DNA of 64,000 nucleotides, taken from assembly GCF_008364825.1 (NCBI RefSeq), contig NZ_VTTO01000020.1:45021-109020 (forward strand). Direction: 5' to 3'. The first letter of the stretch is position 1. Each line of letters opens with the position of its first letter. Origin of the DNA: Azospirillum sp. B21. Lineage in GTDB: Bacteria > Pseudomonadota > Alphaproteobacteria > Azospirillales > Azospirillaceae. Made by a program: the position numbers and the translations under genes. Of this stretch, positions 62,363 through 64,000 are shown piece after piece. Below the pieces are notes generated by a model that was not told the origin of the DNA, ran no database searches, and was given only the letters and a program-made list of their open reading frames with translations.

Positions 62363-63559
62363 ATGAACATCCATGAGTACCAGGCGAAAAGCCTGCTGAA
62401 GAAGTACGGCGTCGCGGTTCCCCGCGGCGGCGTTGCCTACACCCCGCAGGAGGCCGAGACGGTCGCCCGCGAGCTCGGCGGTCCGGTCTGGGTGGTGAAG
62501 TCCCAGATCCATGCCGGCGGCCGCGGCGCCGGACGCTTCAAGGACAACCCCGAGGGCAAGGGCGGCGTCCGCGTCGTCAAGTCGATCGAGGAAGTCGGCA
62601 AGAACGCGTCCGAGATGCTGAACCACGTCCTCGTGACCAAGCAGACCGGCGCGGAAGGCCGCGAGGTGAAGCGCCTCTATATCGAGGAAGGCGCCGACAT
62701 CAAGCGCGAGCTGTATCTCGGCATGCTGATCGACCGCGCCACCGGCCGCGTGACGATCATGGCCTCGACCGAAGGCGGCATGGAGATCGAAGAGGTCGCC
62801 CACAACACGCCGGAGAAGATCGTCAAGGTCGCCGTCGACCCGGCCACCGGCATCCAGGGCTACCACACCCGCAAGGTCGCCTTCGCGCTGGGCCTGGAAG
62901 GCAAGCAGGTCGGTGCCGCCGCCAAGTTCATCCAGGCCGCCTATCAGGCCTTCGTGGACCTGGACTGCGCCATCGTCGAGATCAACCCGCTGATCGTCAC
63001 CGGTTCGGGCGACATCCTGGCGCTCGACGCCAAGATGAACTTCGACGACAACGCGCTGTTCCGTCACAAGGACGTGGAAGAGCTGCGTGACGAGGCCGAG
63101 GAAGACCCGGCGGAGATCGAGGCGGCCAAGCACAGCCTCAACTACGTCAAGCTCGACGGCAACATCGGCTGCATGGTGAACGGCGCCGGTCTGGCGATGG
63201 CCACCATGGACATCATCAAGCTGTATGGCGGCGAGCCGGCCAACTTCCTCGACGTCGGCGGCGGCGCCACGAAGGAGCGCGTCACCGCGGCCTTCAAGCT
63301 GATCCTGTCCGACAGCAACGTCGAAGGCATCCTGGTCAACATCTTCGGCGGCATCATGCGCTGCGACGTGATCGCCGAGGGCGTGGTCGCTGCGGCCCGC
63401 GAAGTGCACCTGCACGTTCCGCTCGTGGTGCGCCTGGAAGGCACCAACGTCGATCTGGGCAAGAAGATCCTGGCCGAATCCGGCCTGCCGATCCTCTCGG
63501 CCGACAACCTCGCCGATGCCGCCGAGAAGGTGGTCAAGGCCGTGAAGGAGGCCGCGTAA
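62363..63559 (+). CDS. sucC: Succinyl-CoA synthetase beta subunit (ADP-forming)
   Basis: A 398-aa ATP-grasp subunit. It begins MNIHEYQAKSLLKKYGVAVP, has the nucleotide-binding VVKSQIHAGGRGAGRFK, and ends with the ligase domain (NIFGGIMRCDVIAEGVV, then LEGTNVDLGKKIL). ATG 62363 gives the conserved start; the ATG at 62352 is out of frame. It lies 1 base before sucD. Confidence 0.97.
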   Translation: MNIHEYQAKSLLKKYGVAVPRGGVAYTPQEAETVARELGGPVWVVKSQIHAGGRGAGRFKDNPEGKGGVRVVKSIEEVGKNASEMLNHVLVTKQTGAEGREVKRLYIEEGADIKRELYLGMLIDRATGRVTIMASTEGGMEIEEVAHNTPEKIVKVAVDPATGIQGYHTRKVAFALGLEGKQVGAAAKFIQAAYQAFVDLDCAIVEINPLIVTGSGDILALDAKMNFDDNALFRHKDVEELRDEAEEDPAEIEAAKHSLNYVKLDGNIGCMVNGAGLAMATMDIIKLYGGEPANFLDVGGGATKERVTAAFKLILSDSNVEGILVNIFGGIMRCDVIAEGVVAAAREVHLHVPLVVRLEGTNVDLGKKILAESGLPILSADNLADAAEKVVKAVKEAA

Positions 63560-63560
63560 C

Positions 63561-64000
63561 ATGGCTGTTCTCGTCGATAAGAACACGAAGGTGATCTGCC
63601 AGGGCTTCACCGGAGCCCAGGGCACCTTCCACTCCGAGCAGGCCATCGCCTACGGCACCAAGATGGTCGGCGGCGTCACGCCGGGTAAGGGCGGCGCCAA
63701 GCACCTCGACCTGCCGATCTTCGACACCGTGTCGGAAGCGGTGGAGAAGACCGGTGCGAACGCCAGCGTGATCTACGTGCCGCCGCCCTTCGCCGCGGAC
63801 GCGATCCTGGAAGCCATCGACGCCGAAATCCCGCTGGTGGTCTGCATCACCGAAGGCATCCCGGTGCTGGACATGGTCCGCGTCAAGCGCGCCCTGGACG
63901 GTTCCAAGACCCGCCTGATCGGCCCGAACTGCCCCGGCATCATCACGCCGGACGAGTGCAAGATCGGCATCATGCCGGGCCACATCCACAAGCGTGGCAA
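63561..64000 (+). CDS. sucD: Succinyl-CoA synthetase alpha subunit, cut by the window edge
   Basis: The first 146 codons are present. MAVLVDKNTKVICQGFTGAQG is the CoA-binding start; VIYVPPPFAADAILEAI and LIGPNCPGIITPDECKIGIM follow. The phospho-histidine lies beyond the window. Directly follows sucC, same operon. Confidence 0.96.
   Translation, partial: MAVLVDKNTKVICQGFTGAQGTFHSEQAIAYGTKMVGGVTPGKGGAKHLDLPIFDTVSEAVEKTGANASVIYVPPPFAADAILEAIDAEIPLVVCITEGIPVLDMVRVKRALDGSKTRLIGPNCPGIITPDECKIGIMPGHIHKRG

Overview
The window is a gene-dense, high-GC bacterial chromosome segment. It shows no prophage, insertion sequence, integrase or CRISPR array. The gene set points to an alphaproteobacterium of the Rhodospirillales, most like Azospirillum (inference from content, not from a database search). 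Supporting markers are a class I lysyl-tRNA synthetase, a Coq7 ubiquinone hydroxylase, the hemC-hemD-Mic60-HemY block, mdh-sucC-sucD, DnaE2, and abundant GC-rich REP-like palindromes.

Layout. 0-4 kb: argD-argF, hslO (Hsp33) and a parDE toxin-antitoxin pair. 4-9.4 kb: a lipoprotein, Kup K+ transporter, a receiver-GGDEF protein and two paralogous membrane coiled-coil proteins. 9.6-14.1 kb: dnaE2 with an in-frame REP insertion, a VOC protein and a WYL regulator. 14.1-17.8 kb: DUF2141, LytTR, gpsA, tsaD. 18-23 kb: hemC, hemD, Mic60, HemY. 23-28 kb: secreted beta-helix protein, Wzy-like membrane protein, GT2 and MAPEG. 28.4-31.6 kb: psp operon with a sigma-54 promoter and divergent pspF. 31.7-34.5 kb: malate synthase, coq7, dsbB. 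34.7-35.8 kb: two tRNA-Leu genes flanking a SqrR/BigR-type repressor and a rhodanese. 36-39.1 kb: small membrane proteins, a CinA-type protein, sfsA, map. 39.2-43.4 kb: a five-gene minus-strand operon of low-complexity envelope proteins next to a divergent HtrA-type protease. 43.4-48.9 kb: tRNA-Thr, recQ, mutT, argJ, a parvulin. 49.3-58.6 kb: secA, mscL, a GGDEF-EAL sensor, ArsR/SRPBCC, SMR, lysS. 58.7-64 kb: a candidate sRNA, DUF2336, a periplasmic protein, mdh, sucC and the start of sucD.

Most genes are housekeeping: arginine synthesis, haem synthesis, TCA/glyoxylate cycle, secretion, ubiquinone. Envelope stress is a second theme (Psp, HtrA, DsbB, parvulin, MscL, Hsp33).

The least explained features are: the operon at 39209-41925, encoding (A/S)(A/T)PV(V/M) pentapeptide-repeat proteins with LysM and BamE-like partners; REP elements, one translated inside dnaE2 and two carrying a nested palindrome; a dense run of CGTACG hexamers across hemD; a terminator-bounded candidate sRNA after lysS; and a 24-codon ORF between two strong hairpins.
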